NCBI GenBank assembly: GCA_903923925.1
Contig: CAIXZF010000104.1
Span: 1 to 60,054 of the forward strand
Direction: 5' to 3'
Source of the DNA: an uncultured Bacteroidales bacterium
Lineage (GTDB): Bacteria; Bacteroidota; Bacteroidia; Bacteroidales; CAIXZF01
DNA length: 60,054 bases
How positions within the stretch are numbered: position 1 is the first letter of the stretch; each line of letters starts with the position of its first letter. Of this stretch, positions 19,507 through 28,710 are shown piece by piece. Both the position numbers and the translations under genes were made by a program. The notes beneath the pieces were generated by a model. The model saw only the letters and a program-made list of their open reading frames with translations, did not search any database and had not been told where the DNA came from.

Positions 19507-21279
19507 ATGAAGCAATTCTTTAAATTTATGTTTGCCTCAATGTTAGGCACTATACTTACGTTCGGTTTGATATTTGTTGTCTTTCTGATCATGATTGCCG
19601 CAGTGGTTGCGCTTACAGAAAAAGACACAACAGCACCTCCGGCAAAATCTGTCCTGATGCTGAATCTTGAAGATGAAATTGTTGAGCGGGGTCAGGATAA
19701 TCCATTTTCTAATTTAAAATTTGGTGGATTTAATTACGCAGCGCCAGTTGGATTAAATGACATCCTCAGTTGTATAAAAAAGGCTGAAACGGACGCCAAT
19801 ATCAGTGGTATTTATATTGAAAGTCCTACTGTTGGAAGCGGACCTGCATCTACCGAAGAAATCCGTAATGCATTGCTTGCTTTCAAAAAAACCGGAAAGT
19901 TTATTATTTCCTACGGCGACATGTATTCTCAAAAAGGATATTATCTTGCAACTGCTGCCGATAAAATCTACATTAATCCTCAGGGATATTTTGAATTAAA
20001 GGGAATTTCTGCTGATGTAATGTTTATTAAGGGCTTACTCGATAAATTGGACATCGAAGCCCAGATTATCCGTCATGGAAAATATAAAAGTGCTATCGAA
20101 CCATTGATTCAGGATAAAATGAGTCCGGCAAATAAGGAGCAGATGCAAACAATGATTTCTTCAATCTGGAACCACCTTGTAAAAGGCATTTCTGAAACAA
20201 GAAAACTCAGTGCAGTCGACATCAACACACTTGCGAATGGACTAAAAGTTACCAAGGCTGATCAGGCGCTTAATTACAAACTTGTTGATTCTCTGGTATA
20301 TAAAGATGGAGTATACGCAGTACTGCACAAACTCTTAAAAACTAAAGCTGATGAAAAAATCAACTTTATTACGCTGAGTACCTACAAGGATAGTCCTTCC
20401 ACTGTAAAAACCGAATCCGGGAAAGATAAGATCGCAGTAATCTATGCATCCGGAGATATAGTTGTAGGAAATGAAGAAGAAAACAATATCCCTTCGGAGG
20501 TATTTGCCAAAGCTGTACGTAAAGCAAGAGAAGACAAAAACGTTAAAGCTATTGTATTGAGAATCAACTCCCCAGGCGGAGTAATGATAGCCGCTGACAT
20601 CATTCTGCGTGAGCTCAAACTTGCAGCCAAGGAAAAACCAATAGTTTCTTCCTTTGGCGACTATGCTGCTTCGGGAGGGTATTATATTGCCTGTGCAAGT
20701 AATTATATTATTGCTCAGCCAACAACAATAACCGGTTCCATCGGGGTATTCAGTATAATCCCTAATTTGCAGAAAACCCTGAAAAACAAATTGGGAATAA
20801 CTGTGGATGGTGTAAAAACCAATGATAATGCCGAATATGTTTCCTTGCTGAAGCCTATGACAGCTTTTCAGAAGGAAGTTATGCTGCGTGAAACAGAATC
20901 TGCTTATGGAACCTTTATCGGATATGTTGCCCAGAACAGAAAAATGACGGTTGCAAATGTTGACAGTATCGGCCAGGGTCGGGTTTGGACTGGCGCTGAC
21001 GCTCTAAAAATCGGCCTGGTTGATGAAATCGGAAGTATCAACAGAGCAATTGAAAAAGCAGCTGAACTTGCTAAAATAAAGAACTACAGACTTATGACCC
21101 TTCCAAAAATGAAAGACCCTATGACCCAGATTATGGAGAGTATTTCAGGGAAAAGCAAGGAGGAAGTATTCCTAAAAAGCCATTTGGGAGAACTCTATGA
21201 ATACTATTCATACATAAAGTTCTCTCAGGGATATAAGGGCATCCAGGCAAGATTACCCTGGATCATCGACTTGAATTAA
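19507..21279 (+). CDS. sppA: Signal peptide peptidase SppA, 67K type
   Basis: Predicted 590-residue membrane-bound S49 protease that cleaves leftover signal peptides. A single N-terminal membrane helix spans about 10-35. Both halves of the tandem S49 fold are present, as in the E. coli-type long form. The catalytic Lys is K194 in HGKYKSAIEP (first half) and the nucleophile is S389 in YAASGGYY (second half); these correspond to the Lys/Ser dyad of E. coli SppA. The ITGSIGVF motif follows the Ser. Its stop codon overlaps the stop of the opposing acid-phosphatase gene by three bases. Confidence 0.95.
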   Translation: MKQFFKFMFASMLGTILTFGLIFVVFLIMIAAVVALTEKDTTAPPAKSVLMLNLEDEIVERGQDNPFSNLKFGGFNYAAPVGLNDILSCIKKAETDANISGIYIESPTVGSGPASTEEIRNALLAFKKTGKFIISYGDMYSQKGYYLATAADKIYINPQGYFELKGISADVMFIKGLLDKLDIEAQIIRHGKYKSAIEPLIQDKMSPANKEQMQTMISSIWNHLVKGISETRKLSAVDINTLANGLKVTKADQALNYKLVDSLVYKDGVYAVLHKLLKTKADEKINFITLSTYKDSPSTVKTESGKDKIAVIYASGDIVVGNEEENNIPSEVFAKAVRKAREDKNVKAIVLRINSPGGVMIAADIILRELKLAAKEKPIVSSFGDYAASGGYYIACASNYIIAQPTTITGSIGVFSIIPNLQKTLKNKLGITVDGVKTNDNAEYVSLLKPMTAFQKEVMLRETESAYGTFIGYVAQNRKMTVANVDSIGQGRVWTGADALKIGLVDEIGSINRAIEKAAELAKIKNYRLMTLPKMKDPMTQIMESISGKSKEEVFLKSHLGELYEYYSYIKFSQGYKGIQARLPWIIDLN

Positions 21280-22112
21280 AAGCCTTTCAAAAGACTCCTG
21301 CGGATGTGCCATTTCACTCCTGCAGTTTGTTTATTATAGTCAGGATAAAGACCCGATTCCCAGTCGCCATATGTTGCATTTGGCAACACAATGAATCTCT
21401 GTCCGAATTCTGCCTGAAGACTATCTGTTAAATGAATGCGGTCGGCGGCAGATTTTTTATCAAAAATACCTGCAAAATCATTGAGATTGTCGCCAATTAA
21501 CAATGAAATATGGTAGTTAACCATTAACTGTTTTCTCCTCAACTCTTTCCCAGAGACATCTTTTTTCATGATAAGATGGCGTTCGTCTGCCATTGGGAAA
21601 TTGTAGATTTGAAGATTTTTAAGCGTTGCTTCCTTCTGCTTTTCTTCCCTGTTGGTGATGTAAAATATCTGGTAAGACTTTGATTGAGCAAACTTCAGAA
21701 ACTCCGCTGCTCCTGGAATAGCCTCAGCTTTTGACTTGGTAACCCATTCCTCCCACAATTTTGGATAGGTTACATTTTGCTGAATACATGCAGCCTGGAA
21801 AGGACTGTTATCGAGAACAGTTTCGTCGATATCAAGAACAATTGCCTTATTCCCGGGAACTGAAGGTTTAGAATAATCGGTCTGAACTATTAATCCTGCC
21901 AGCCTGTATGCCTGGTAACACAGAGCCCTGTATTCGCCCGACTGCTGCTGATAAAGCGTAGCCATAACCGTTTGATCGTTATACATAGCAATAGTATCTT
22001 TCCCGGTATCATTAGCTGATGGAGCAGGTTTGGGGGATAAACTGCTAAGTACAAACCATCCTAAACCCAAACTGAGCAGACAAGATATACTAAAAATAAT
22101 TTTCTTCTTCAT
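21276..22112 (-). CDS. Acid phosphatase / 5'-nucleotidase, e(P4)-like HAD family
   Basis: Predicted 278-residue exported HAD-family phosphohydrolase. The nucleophile motif is VLDIDETVLDN (D94, D96), the middle motif FYITNREE, and the last acidic motif GDNLNDF. In Haemophilus the e(P4) protein dephosphorylates nucleotides such as NMN at the outer membrane. The N-terminus (1-24) is a hydrophobic leader; the Cys at position 10 is too close to the start for a good lipobox, so lipidation is doubtful here. Convergent with sppA; divergent from the MATE gene with about 100 bases between the starts. Confidence 0.88.
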   Translation of the reverse strand: MKKKIIFSISCLLSLGLGWFVLSSLSPKPAPSANDTGKDTIAMYNDQTVMATLYQQQSGEYRALCYQAYRLAGLIVQTDYSKPSVPGNKAIVLDIDETVLDNSPFQAACIQQNVTYPKLWEEWVTKSKAEAIPGAAEFLKFAQSKSYQIFYITNREEKQKEATLKNLQIYNFPMADERHLIMKKDVSGKELRRKQLMVNYHISLLIGDNLNDFAGIFDKKSAADRIHLTDSLQAEFGQRFIVLPNATYGDWESGLYPDYNKQTAGVKWHIRRSLLKGF

Positions 22113-22215
22113 TTATGTGTTTTTTCGCCAGAATCGACATGCAAAGTTGAAAAAAAATCAGATACCGTTTTTAATCACGAAAAATATTCATCACTTTGTC
22201 CTCTATTCGAATTTC

Positions 22216-23520
22216 ATGAACCGGAAAATACTGGCCTTAGCTATACCCAATATTGTTACCAACATCACTATCCCTTTGCTTGGTATGGTTGACATTGGAT
22301 TAATGGGGCATATGGGTTCTGCAGTTTACCTGGGAGCCATTGCAATTGGAACCATGATTTTCAATATTATTTTCTGGGGATTTAGTTTTCTGCGGATGGG
22401 TACCAGCGGATTCACAGCACAGGCATATGGTAGCCGCAACCTCAATGAATCAGTTCTGATTCTTTGCCGCTCACTCCTGGTTGGTCTGGCCGGAAGCATT
22501 GCTCTAATTCTTTTACAATATCCAATTGCATGGATTGCATTCAAGTTAGTAAACAGCACTACTGAAGTGGAATCGCTCGCCAGGCAGTATTTTTACATCC
22601 GCATTTATGCTGCTCCGGCAACACTCTGCATATATTCACTTACCGGGTGGTTCATTGGAATGCAGAATGCAAAATCTCCAATGATTCTGGCAATATCCGT
22701 TAATATACTGAATATCATTTTCAGCCTGATATTCATAAAAATTGCACATATGAACTCCGATGGAATTGCCCTGGCTAATGTGTGTTCCCAATGCATTGGG
22801 CTTTTATTCGGACTGTTTCTGATTCGGCCTTACTTCAGAAAATTAAAGAAATATCTCATTTTTAAAGATATCTTCAATGTAGGTGCATTGCGGCATTTCT
22901 TAAATGTAAACAAAGATATTTTTATAAGGACACTCTGCCTGATTTTCACATTTTCATTCTTTACAACTCAAAGTGCAAATACGAGTGATACAATTCTTGC
23001 TGTAAATACCCTGCTTTTCCAGTTTTTATTCTTCTTTTCCTACTTTGCTGATGGATTTGCATACGCTGCAGAGGCTCTCACCGGCAGATACATTGGATCT
23101 GGTGACCTAAAAATGCTTAAAAGAGTTATTCATCGTCTATTCACATTCGGAACCTTAATAGCAGTTGTATTTACGATTATATACCTGCTTGCAGGGCGTA
23201 CTATTTTAGGTTTACTTACCAACAATGAACAACTTATAGCCTCCACGCAGCCCTATGTTTTCTGGATTGTACTTCTGCCTTTAATTTCCTTCGCCGCATT
23301 TATCTGGGATGGGATCTATATTGGCGCAACTGCATCAAAAGCAATGCGGAACAGTATGCTGATAATTACTTTCGGAATATTTCTTCCTGTGTATTTTGCA
23401 GTTAAGCAATCAATGGGAAATCATGGTCTTTGGCTGGCTATGCTTCTCTTTATGGGATCAAGGGGTGTTTTCTTAACTTTTATGGCAGGAAGAACTATTT
23501 TTGGGTATAAATTGTTATGA
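22216..23520 (+). CDS. MATE family efflux transporter
   Basis: Predicted 434-residue inner-membrane multidrug/Na+ (or H+) antiporter of the MATE family, DinF-like branch. About 12 hydrophobic segments are visible. The start is chosen at 22216 (MNRKILALAIPNIVTNITIPLLGMVD), where the conserved first helix begins; an in-frame ATG at 22030 would overlap the divergent phosphatase gene and add a non-conserved stretch. Typical motifs include MVDIGLMGHMG near residue 25 and the repeated G-x-x-x-A-x-A patterns. It overlaps the next gene by four bases (ATGA). Confidence 0.93.
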   Translation: MNRKILALAIPNIVTNITIPLLGMVDIGLMGHMGSAVYLGAIAIGTMIFNIIFWGFSFLRMGTSGFTAQAYGSRNLNESVLILCRSLLVGLAGSIALILLQYPIAWIAFKLVNSTTEVESLARQYFYIRIYAAPATLCIYSLTGWFIGMQNAKSPMILAISVNILNIIFSLIFIKIAHMNSDGIALANVCSQCIGLLFGLFLIRPYFRKLKKYLIFKDIFNVGALRHFLNVNKDIFIRTLCLIFTFSFFTTQSANTSDTILAVNTLLFQFLFFFSYFADGFAYAAEALTGRYIGSGDLKMLKRVIHRLFTFGTLIAVVFTIIYLLAGRTILGLLTNNEQLIASTQPYVFWIVLLPLISFAAFIWDGIYIGATASKAMRNSMLIITFGIFLPVYFAVKQSMGNHGLWLAMLLFMGSRGVFLTFMAGRTIFGYKLL

Positions 23521-24227
23521 TAGACAAACAAATAGTTAACATGGGAAAGACCTCACTTATTCAATTAAATCCGGTTACAATTTCCAGAATGCTCGAAATT
23601 GCACCGAATGCGTTTCTTCTTTCTTTCCCACGTAGCTTTGAATTTGAGGCTGGACAGGTAATCGGAGTCGGGCTAAGTAAATTTGATGATGCACGGATCT
23701 ACAGTATTGCCAGCGGCACAAAGGAGGATCAGATTGATATTCTTTTCGATATTAAAGCTGAAGGCTACCTTACACCTAAACTGGCATCCTTTAAAGCTGG
23801 CGACACACTCTTCGTTTCCGAACCTTTTGGTAGTTTTCATGGCTCTGAAAATACTGCATGGTGGATTGCAAGTGGTACAGGTATTGCACCTTACCGCAGC
23901 ATGCTTCGATCGGGCTTTGGTGGAGGTAAGTGGGTTATTCACGGGAGCAGGACAGAAGCGTCATTCTATTTCGCCGATGAATTCTCAAATGCATTCGGAC
24001 ATCATTATGTTCGCTGTCTCTCACAGAAAAACATACCATCGGACGCCATGCCCGACAAGCAGATTTTCAAGGGCAGAGTGACACAATTTTTGGAGACCTT
24101 CGACATTTTACAAAAAGAGCTTCAGTATTTTCTGTGTGGCAGTGCTGAAATGGTTATTGAATGCCGTGAACTTTTACTTGAAAAAAAGGTTCCTTACGGG
24201 AATATTATGGCTGAGGTTTATTTCTGA
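23517..24227 (+). CDS. Ferredoxin/flavodoxin-NADP reductase-like oxidoreductase
   Basis: Predicted 236-residue flavoprotein of the FNR superfamily. The FAD-binding motif RIYSIASG (RxYS) is near residue 61, followed by a SEPFGSF stretch. The NAD(P)-binding half has ASGTGIAPYRSML near residue 120, VIHGSRTEASFYF, and a C-terminal FLCGSAEMVIECRELL. It lacks an iron-sulfur domain, so it would shuttle electrons between NAD(P)H and a separate ferredoxin or flavodoxin; PFOR at 41 kb produces reduced ferredoxin. The start overlaps the MATE stop; a second ATG at 23541 (MGKTSLIQLNP) is an equally good start. After it lie 176 bases in which nothing was recognised. Confidence 0.85.
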   Translation: MIDKQIVNMGKTSLIQLNPVTISRMLEIAPNAFLLSFPRSFEFEAGQVIGVGLSKFDDARIYSIASGTKEDQIDILFDIKAEGYLTPKLASFKAGDTLFVSEPFGSFHGSENTAWWIASGTGIAPYRSMLRSGFGGGKWVIHGSRTEASFYFADEFSNAFGHHYVRCLSQKNIPSDAMPDKQIFKGRVTQFLETFDILQKELQYFLCGSAEMVIECRELLLEKKVPYGNIMAEVYF

Positions 24228-24403
24228 TTTTTTTGGGAGCAGTCATTGGCTTTGTCCAACTTTAAAGGGATGTTTTCATGCAAATGTCTCAGAACGTCTT
24301 GGCCCTATAAGTGCGACCTGCCATTAGGTAGAGATCCCGTTTATTGAATATCAAACTTAGTGAAAGTGAGCCATTAATAGCATGTCTTTTGTGTCAGAAT
24401 AAA

Positions 24404-26203
24404 TCATTTCCCTTTTATCCTGTAAGATAATCCAAGGCTCATACCCTGTGGCTCATAAAGCCCTGATGACCTTTTCGTAAAATAGCTGGCTTGTGCCCGC
24501 CAACTATCTGTAAATGCCCACTCAGAACTCACATAGTAAGAAGAGAGTGCATAACCAATTTCAAGTGAAGGCCAACTGTTGTTATTAAATCCTGTTCCCA
24601 TTCCAAACGAATAATAACCAAGGGGATGTGAAAAACGGTATGAACTGCCAAAACTGCTTCTCACATAAAACGTTTTTAACGAACCAATTCTAACACCAAT
24701 TTGAGGAATGTAATTTACTGCCCTCAAATCATCATCTATTTCTCCTACGGTCTCAGCGTTGGTTTTTAAACCCGGATAATAAAAACTGCCGATATGATTT
24801 CCTAAAACAAATCCAAAGCCTTTTGCTTCATACCGGTAAGCAGCACTAAATTTATATGTTGAGAAACTCCTGTGAATACTTGTATCAACAACATCATCAT
24901 TTTCACTTCCAATAGTCAGCCCGAGATCAAGAATATTCTGCCTGTGTTTTGATCCTACTCCAATTAAAGAGTAGCCAAACGTACCCTGAGAAAAAGTCCT
25001 TTTTGACCTGTAATAAGGGCTGTAAACAGGACCCGAACCGCATCCGGAAGATGAGTAATCTATAACCTTCCGGATATTATGATAATAATGACCAAAGCTA
25101 CCCGAAACGTTAATGTCATGATATAGCCCTTTTTGAAGGTCTGCATCCCTGTATGATTGGCCGAGACACAGAAATCCAGCAATCGCGAGTGTAAACGAAA
25201 GGCTGCGTTGTACAGTCTTTTTGAATTCAAAGTAGAGTAAAACTACAACAGAAATAAGTGAGGAAAAGAGGAGTAACTGCAAAATTACTTTCTCCGCGAT
25301 GTCCAGGGAAGGCAAAAAATAGGAATATAGTATAAATAAGAAGGAAAGGAATGTAAGTGTGCGCCATAAGTCAGGCTGGTAGGACCTCGTTTCCCATGGG
25401 GAATGCTTCCATACACGTTCCCATAAAAAGATAAAGGTTCCGAATACCATTATAGCTGCCAGTATTTCCCATTGCACTACTTTTAATCCCCAACTGAATT
25501 CTCCTCCAAAATGATGATTGGAAACGTCCCTGAAAAACTCTCCTATAAACCTGCAGATTAAGTACAAAAAAATTGCAAAAAATCGTATTGTTCCTGGTGT
25601 TGAAAATCTACGGTATGTTTTAAGCAAAATAATAAATGCAATTGCGAGCAATCCTGCGATATACAAAGGAACCGGGTGAACCGGCAGAGATACAGCACCA
25701 GCTGAAAGGCAATGCCCGTCCAAAACCTGGAATGAATACGGGATTGATCCTGAATCATACCGTATACTCCAGGGTAAATAGCTAACGTAACCAGCACAGC
25801 AACCGGCAAATAAACATCCAAACTGCTGGACAAATAAGGCAATCGGCACAACAAGTCCGGATTTATCCAGGCGTAATGGATTGAATTTCAGCCAATGGGC
25901 TACAAGAAATGCACCCAGAAACATCATCGGGTAACCCGTTAATGCTGATTTTTGCTCTGTATGCGAGAATTGGAAAGAAGTAAGAATATAATTCCAGCTC
26001 TCTTTATCAAAAGTCCCCAATTTGCTCCCCAGGATAAAGAAGAAAACGCAGCCGCTTAAGGTAAGCAAGACTTTTGGCAAGGGATACTTTTCTCTTACAC
26101 CCTGAATTACATATGCACCAAGGACAATTAAAAGTGCCAGAAGAAATGTGACCGGGAAAAGCCAACTGAGTTTGTGGGTTGGCATGACTAATTCTGCAAA
26201 CAT
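24404..26203 (-). CDS. Lgt-like multi-pass membrane protein with beta-rich C-terminal extension
   Basis: Predicted 599-residue protein. Residues 1-265 resemble prolipoprotein diacylglyceryl transferase (Lgt) and its relatives: seven hydrophobic helices, QQFGCLFAGCC at 126-136, a VHPVPLY motif at 175-181, and RFIGEFFRD near 218. The Arg in the usual GRxGCF motif is replaced (QQFGCL), so diacylglyceryl transfer is uncertain. Residues 282-350 add about three more helices. Residues 355-599 contain alternating hydrophobic/polar strands with Gly- and Tyr-rich turns (GFGFVLGNHIGSFYYPG, YYSFGMGTGFNNNSW), like a small beta-barrel or beta-sandwich. The usual Lgt is under 300 residues. The combination is odd: the first half belongs in the inner membrane, the second looks like envelope beta structure. 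No operon partner. A start at 26185 is also possible. Confidence 0.72.
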   Translation of the reverse strand: MFAELVMPTHKLSWLFPVTFLLALLIVLGAYVIQGVREKYPLPKVLLTLSGCVFFFILGSKLGTFDKESWNYILTSFQFSHTEQKSALTGYPMMFLGAFLVAHWLKFNPLRLDKSGLVVPIALFVQQFGCLFAGCCAGYVSYLPWSIRYDSGSIPYSFQVLDGHCLSAGAVSLPVHPVPLYIAGLLAIAFIILLKTYRRFSTPGTIRFFAIFLYLICRFIGEFFRDVSNHHFGGEFSWGLKVVQWEILAAIMVFGTFIFLWERVWKHSPWETRSYQPDLWRTLTFLSFLFILYSYFLPSLDIAEKVILQLLLFSSLISVVVLLYFEFKKTVQRSLSFTLAIAGFLCLGQSYRDADLQKGLYHDINVSGSFGHYYHNIRKVIDYSSSGCGSGPVYSPYYRSKRTFSQGTFGYSLIGVGSKHRQNILDLGLTIGSENDDVVDTSIHRSFSTYKFSAAYRYEAKGFGFVLGNHIGSFYYPGLKTNAETVGEIDDDLRAVNYIPQIGVRIGSLKTFYVRSSFGSSYRFSHPLGYYSFGMGTGFNNNSWPSLEIGYALSSYYVSSEWAFTDSWRAQASYFTKRSSGLYEPQGMSLGLSYRIKGK

Positions 26204-26360
26204 TTTAGTAGAGTTAATGATACAAACTTTTTCAAATATAGATCATTCCTTCATAGATTCCAAATAGAATATGTATATTTTTTTCGTGAAAATCATCCCC
26301 GATTCAAAGGCAATATTAACAGGATTGTTTTCAAATCTCCGGATACAATCGGGAAATAGT

Positions 26361-26368
26361 TAAATTTG
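26361..26368 (+). promoter_or_regulatory. Putative Bacteroidota -7 box (TAAATTTG)
   Basis: TAAATTTG matches TAnnTTTG and lies 70 bases upstream of the RlmN start, in a 235-base gap between divergent genes where no other feature was recognised. The -33 element is not clear. Confidence 0.35.
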
Positions 26369-26438
26369 CAATAGTTAGCTTGATGAATCTTTAAACAATA
26401 AAGAACAAAGGTATTTTCTGATATAAATTTCAAAACAA

Positions 26439-27467
26439 ATGTCCCTGTTATTAGGCAAAACCCTTGAAGAACTTAAACAAGTCGTTACTGAACTTGGTTT
26501 GCCTAAGTACACTGCTGATCAGTTAGCGGTTTGGCTCTATAAAACCAATATTTCATCTTTCGATGAAATGACGAATCTCTCCAGAGGAAACCGCGATCTT
26601 CTTTCGCAACACTATGAATTTGGTGCTAAGCCTTATCTTAAAGTTCAGGAATCGGGTGATGGAACAAAAAAATACCTCTACCCTGCCCTTGGCAACAAAT
26701 TTATAGAAACAGCCTACATGCCCGACCTGAAACGAAACACCCTTTGTGTATCGACACAGGTAGGTTGTAAAATGGGCTGCCTGTTCTGCATGACTGCAAA
26801 ACAAGGTTTCCAGGGGAATCTCGATTCAGGTGAAATAATCAACCAGCTCCGTAGTCTGCCTGAAAGGGAAAAAGTCACAAATGTTGTATATATGGGAATG
26901 GGTGAACCCTTCGACAATACTGCTGAAGTGATGAGGAGTTCGGAAGTGCTTACTGCTGAATACGGCTTCAATCTGAGTGTGCGTAAAGTAACAGTTTCCA
27001 CAATTGGTATCATTCCGGGCATACGAACCTTCCTTGAAAACAGCAAATGCAACCTTGCCGTCAGCCTTCATTCTCCTTTCGATGAGGAGCGCCGGCAGCT
27101 AATGCCTATTCAGCATGTTTATCCGGTGAAGGATGTAATTGCGACACTCATTCAATACGACATAAACAGGTATCGTAAAGTTTCATTTGAATACATTATG
27201 TTTAAGGGAATAAACGACACACCCCGCCATGTAAAAGAATTGGCAAGGCTTTTAAATAAAGTCAGATGCCGTATTAACCTGTTACGATTCCATCCGGTCC
27301 CAAATGTGCCACTCGAAGGATCCGACAATATTACGATCATGGCTTTCCAGAAAGCACTGAACGACAAAGGGATAATTACAACAGTCAGGCAATCGCGCGG
27401 ACTTGATATTGATGCCGCCTGCGGAATGCTTTCAACAAAAACATTGGTTAACAAAGATCTGCTGTAA
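26439..27467 (+). CDS. rlmN: Dual-specificity 23S rRNA/tRNA adenine C2-methyltransferase RlmN
   Basis: Predicted 342-residue radical SAM enzyme that makes m2A at position 2503 of 23S rRNA and m2A37 in some tRNAs. The radical SAM cluster motif C110-x3-C114-x2-C117 (CKMGCLFC) is intact, followed by the family sequence MTAKQGFQGNL. The YMGMGEPFDN and STIGIIPGI motifs and the late catalytic Cys in DAACGML (C-terminal region) are present. Length and order of motifs fit the family. It is probably a single gene or the first of a short run; the methyltransferase gene starts 56 bases downstream. Confidence 0.96.
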   Translation: MSLLLGKTLEELKQVVTELGLPKYTADQLAVWLYKTNISSFDEMTNLSRGNRDLLSQHYEFGAKPYLKVQESGDGTKKYLYPALGNKFIETAYMPDLKRNTLCVSTQVGCKMGCLFCMTAKQGFQGNLDSGEIINQLRSLPEREKVTNVVYMGMGEPFDNTAEVMRSSEVLTAEYGFNLSVRKVTVSTIGIIPGIRTFLENSKCNLAVSLHSPFDEERRQLMPIQHVYPVKDVIATLIQYDINRYRKVSFEYIMFKGINDTPRHVKELARLLNKVRCRINLLRFHPVPNVPLEGSDNITIMAFQKALNDKGIITTVRQSRGLDIDAACGMLSTKTLVNKDLL

Positions 27468-27523
27468 GGTTATGCCAGGGCATGTTCATACTGAATTACG
27501 ATAACAGATAAAAGCATTATATT

Positions 27524-28117
27524 ATGGTCAACGCTTGGGACGAGAAGTACGCAATGGAGGAATACAGATTCGGCAAGGAACCGAATACTTTTTTCAAATC
27601 GGTGCTGGATACACTGGATGCCGGGAAAATATTAATTCCTGCAGCAGGAGAAGGGCGGGATGCTGTTTATGCTGCCACAAAAGGCTGGGATGTATATGCT
27701 TTTGATCTCAGTAGTGTTGGTCGGGAAAAAGCTTTGAAACTTGCTAATGAGAAAGGTGTAACAATCCATTATGAAATATTGGATGCCAATAATTTCGATT
27801 TTACACCCAATTCATATGATGCAATTGGCCTTATATACATGCATCTGCCGCCTTCCACGAGACATTGGTTCCACAGCAATCTTATTACTTGCCTTAAACC
27901 TGGTGGATTGATGTTTCTGGAGGCTTTTAACCAGAAACAATTACCAAATTCATCCGGTGGCCCTAAGGAAATAGAGCTATTAATGACCCCTGAGTTGCTT
28001 AAATCCGATTTTACAGCTCTTGTAACGGGTCGCTGTTATGAAATTCAAACTGAATTAAACGAAGGTAATTTTCACAAAGGCTTTGCAGAAGTTGTACGCT
28101 ATACCGGAAGAAAATGA
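27524..28117 (+). CDS. Class I SAM-dependent methyltransferase
   Basis: Predicted 197-residue cytosolic methyltransferase. Motif I is ILIPAAGEGRDAVYAATKGWDVYAFD at about 37-62, with the acidic residue ending beta-2 (FDLSS). Motif IV-like DAIGLIYMHLP is near 100 and LKPGGLMFLEAF near 125. The N-terminus WDEKYAMEEYRFGKEPN is the form seen in TehB-like and thiopurine-like methyltransferases. The substrate cannot be assigned. It overlaps the SGNH hydrolase gene by four bases (ATGA), so the two are translationally coupled. Confidence 0.88.
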   Translation: MVNAWDEKYAMEEYRFGKEPNTFFKSVLDTLDAGKILIPAAGEGRDAVYAATKGWDVYAFDLSSVGREKALKLANEKGVTIHYEILDANNFDFTPNSYDAIGLIYMHLPPSTRHWFHSNLITCLKPGGLMFLEAFNQKQLPNSSGGPKEIELLMTPELLKSDFTALVTGRCYEIQTELNEGNFHKGFAEVVRYTGRK

Positions 28118-28710
28118 ACTGGGAAACGCTATTATGTTTAGGCGACAGCATCACTTTTGGTGCAAGAAGCTACCTTGGATATCCTGAGGTTTGCGGCAAT
28201 ATCCTTCAGAAAAATTTAGGAAATAACTGGAATGTTATAAATCATGCTGCCAACGGCAATACTGCAATAGACCTGATACGTTCGCTTGACAAAAACTGGA
28301 ATAATCTTAAAGAGAATTTCCCGGGAATTCTTACAATACTGATTGGAACAAACGACATCAAGATAAAAACACCGGAGGAAGATTTTCTCATTGCATACAA
28401 TTTATTAGTTGTTAAATCGAGATTATTAGCCATTAACAACAATATCATTCTACTAAAAATCCCTGAATTCACAAATAAGGTATTTTATCCGTATAATTTT
28501 CAGATGAATGAAAATGTGAAATCGTTTAATGCCTTAATAGAAAGTATTGCACATGAGCATAATTTAAGACTTCTCGGGCTTGAACTGAAGGATGATGATT
28601 ATTTCGACGGAGTTCATTTGAACAACAAGGGATGTATGAATGCTGGGAATCAACTGGCAGAATTTATATTAAAAGATAAGGGGATTGAAAGTTCTTCAGC
28701 TCTGTCATAA
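28114..28710 (+). CDS. SGNH/GDSL-family hydrolase
   Basis: Predicted 198-residue esterase/lipase-like enzyme without a signal peptide. Block I is LGDSITFGARS (Ser nucleophile near residue 9), block II region NGNTAID, block III IGTNDIK (Asn), and block V DGVHLNNKG (Asp and His of the triad). All four catalytic blocks are intact. Substrate unknown; acyl or acetyl groups on small molecules or glycans are possible. It starts inside the end of the methyltransferase gene and its own end overlaps the glycosyltransferase start by 26 bases, so the three genes form one operon. Confidence 0.9.
   Translation: MNWETLLCLGDSITFGARSYLGYPEVCGNILQKNLGNNWNVINHAANGNTAIDLIRSLDKNWNNLKENFPGILTILIGTNDIKIKTPEEDFLIAYNLLVVKSRLLAINNNIILLKIPEFTNKVFYPYNFQMNENVKSFNALIESIAHEHNLRLLGLELKDDDYFDGVHLNNKGCMNAGNQLAEFILKDKGIESSSALS

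Noticed and set aside
22030-22215. 62-codon N-terminal extension of the MATE transporter
   Set aside because: It overlaps the divergent phosphatase gene and adds an unconserved stretch; the start at 22216 fits the family.
24228-24403. Small RNA or gene in the gap after the FNR-like gene
   Set aside because: No start/stop pair of useful length, no hairpin with T-tract and no promoter box could be supported.
24404-26203. Plain lgt (lipoprotein diacylglyceryl transferase)
   Set aside because: Twice the usual length and the GR of the usual motif is changed; kept as Lgt-like.
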